A stretch of 64,000 nucleotides of DNA from Clostridiales bacterium 38-18 (GTDB taxonomy: Bacteria > Bacillota > Clostridia > Peptostreptococcales > Acidaminobacteraceae): NCBI GenBank assembly GCA_001897605.1, contig MKTL01000005.1:1-64000 (forward strand), in the 5' to 3' direction. The notes below the pieces were generated by a model. It was not told the origin of the DNA and did no database searches. It saw nothing but the letters and a program-made list of their open reading frames with translations. This document shows, one piece after another, positions 63,944 to 64,000 of this stretch. Both the position numbers and the translations under genes were made by a program. How positions within the stretch are numbered: the first letter of the stretch is position 1; each line of letters opens with the position of its first letter.

Positions 63944-64000
63944 GTGAAGGATAAACTCATCGATTATATGAAAAAATTCATCGACCTAAACGAAGATGAA
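63944..64000 (+). CDS. 5' end of a gene, possibly a Crp/Fnr-type regulator (cut by the window edge)
   Basis: A GTG at 63944, 6 bases after GAGGTG, opens a frame that reads MKDKLIDYMKKFIDLNEDE up to the last base. This resembles the first residues of cyclic-nucleotide-binding (Crp/Fnr-like) regulators. Only 19 codons are visible, so the call is tentative. Confidence 0.4.
   Translation, partial: MKDKLIDYMKKFIDLNEDE

Overview
The window reads as a chromosome segment of an AT-rich, low-GC Gram-positive anaerobe, most likely a Clostridia-class Firmicute. The support is indirect: strong AGGAGG-type ribosome binding sites, a guanine riboswitch on guaB, Rex-free fermentative-style accessory genes such as a flavodoxin/ferredoxin (EFR1) protein, an OmpR-type two-component/ABC unit, and a type I-B CRISPR system whose repeat ends in ATTGAAAT. 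No rRNA or tRNA gene is visible, so the genus cannot be fixed.

Layout. 1-3967: a heterodimeric ABC exporter on the minus strand. 4074-7457: purine pair guaB-guaA behind a guanine riboswitch and terminator. 7445-19335: a defence-type genomic island seated in the 3' end of guaA. It is bounded by direct repeats of TGAGTGGGAATA, has a third imperfect copy at 17523, and carries an AbiEi/AbiEii type IV toxin-antitoxin, a type I restriction-modification system (hsdR-hsdM-hsdS), a Septu-like ATPase/HNH pair and an MqsR toxin with an MqsA-Panacea fusion antitoxin. No integrase is left. 19487-21919: two nitroreductase-family flavoproteins divergent from a TetR regulator, with two identical palindromic operators. 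21996-27291: a cupin, an OmpR-type two-component system, its ABC exporter (both promoters carry 11-bp-spaced boxes), a TMEM175-like channel and a small HhH protein. 27652-30420: an MFS transporter and a diguanylate cyclase.

30557-46354: a WYL regulator followed by a complete type I-B operon, cas6-cas8b(cas11b)-cas7-cas5-cas3-cas4-cas1-cas2, a leader, and an array of 95 repeats by hand count. Cas8b has an internal Shine-Dalgarno and TTG start that would make the Cas11b small subunit. A block of exactly ten repeat-spacer units (656 bp) is tandemly duplicated, so only 84 of the 94 spacers are distinct.

46592-64000: assorted chromosomal genes. They include a membrane protein beside a three-part oxidoreductase-VOC-VOC fusion; a DUF3159-like gene with an in-frame TGA where a tryptophan is expected; a TetR-controlled MMPL exporter with an exported heptad-repeat partner; an EFR1 protein; a gene preceded by a repeat-containing leader ORF; a CsoR repressor with a histidine-rich EamA transporter (probable metal efflux); a three-gene ABC-2 exporter; a HAD phosphatase; a serine hydrolase; and the first codons of a possible Crp/Fnr-type protein.

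The best candidates for undescribed biology are the integrase-less nested guaA island, the operator-in-spacer control of the MqsR/MqsA-Panacea pair, the internal Cas11b start with the duplicated spacer block, the CsoR/His-rich EamA operon, and the repeat-bearing leader ORF at 56627. All functions were assigned by reading the sequence; no database search was possible.
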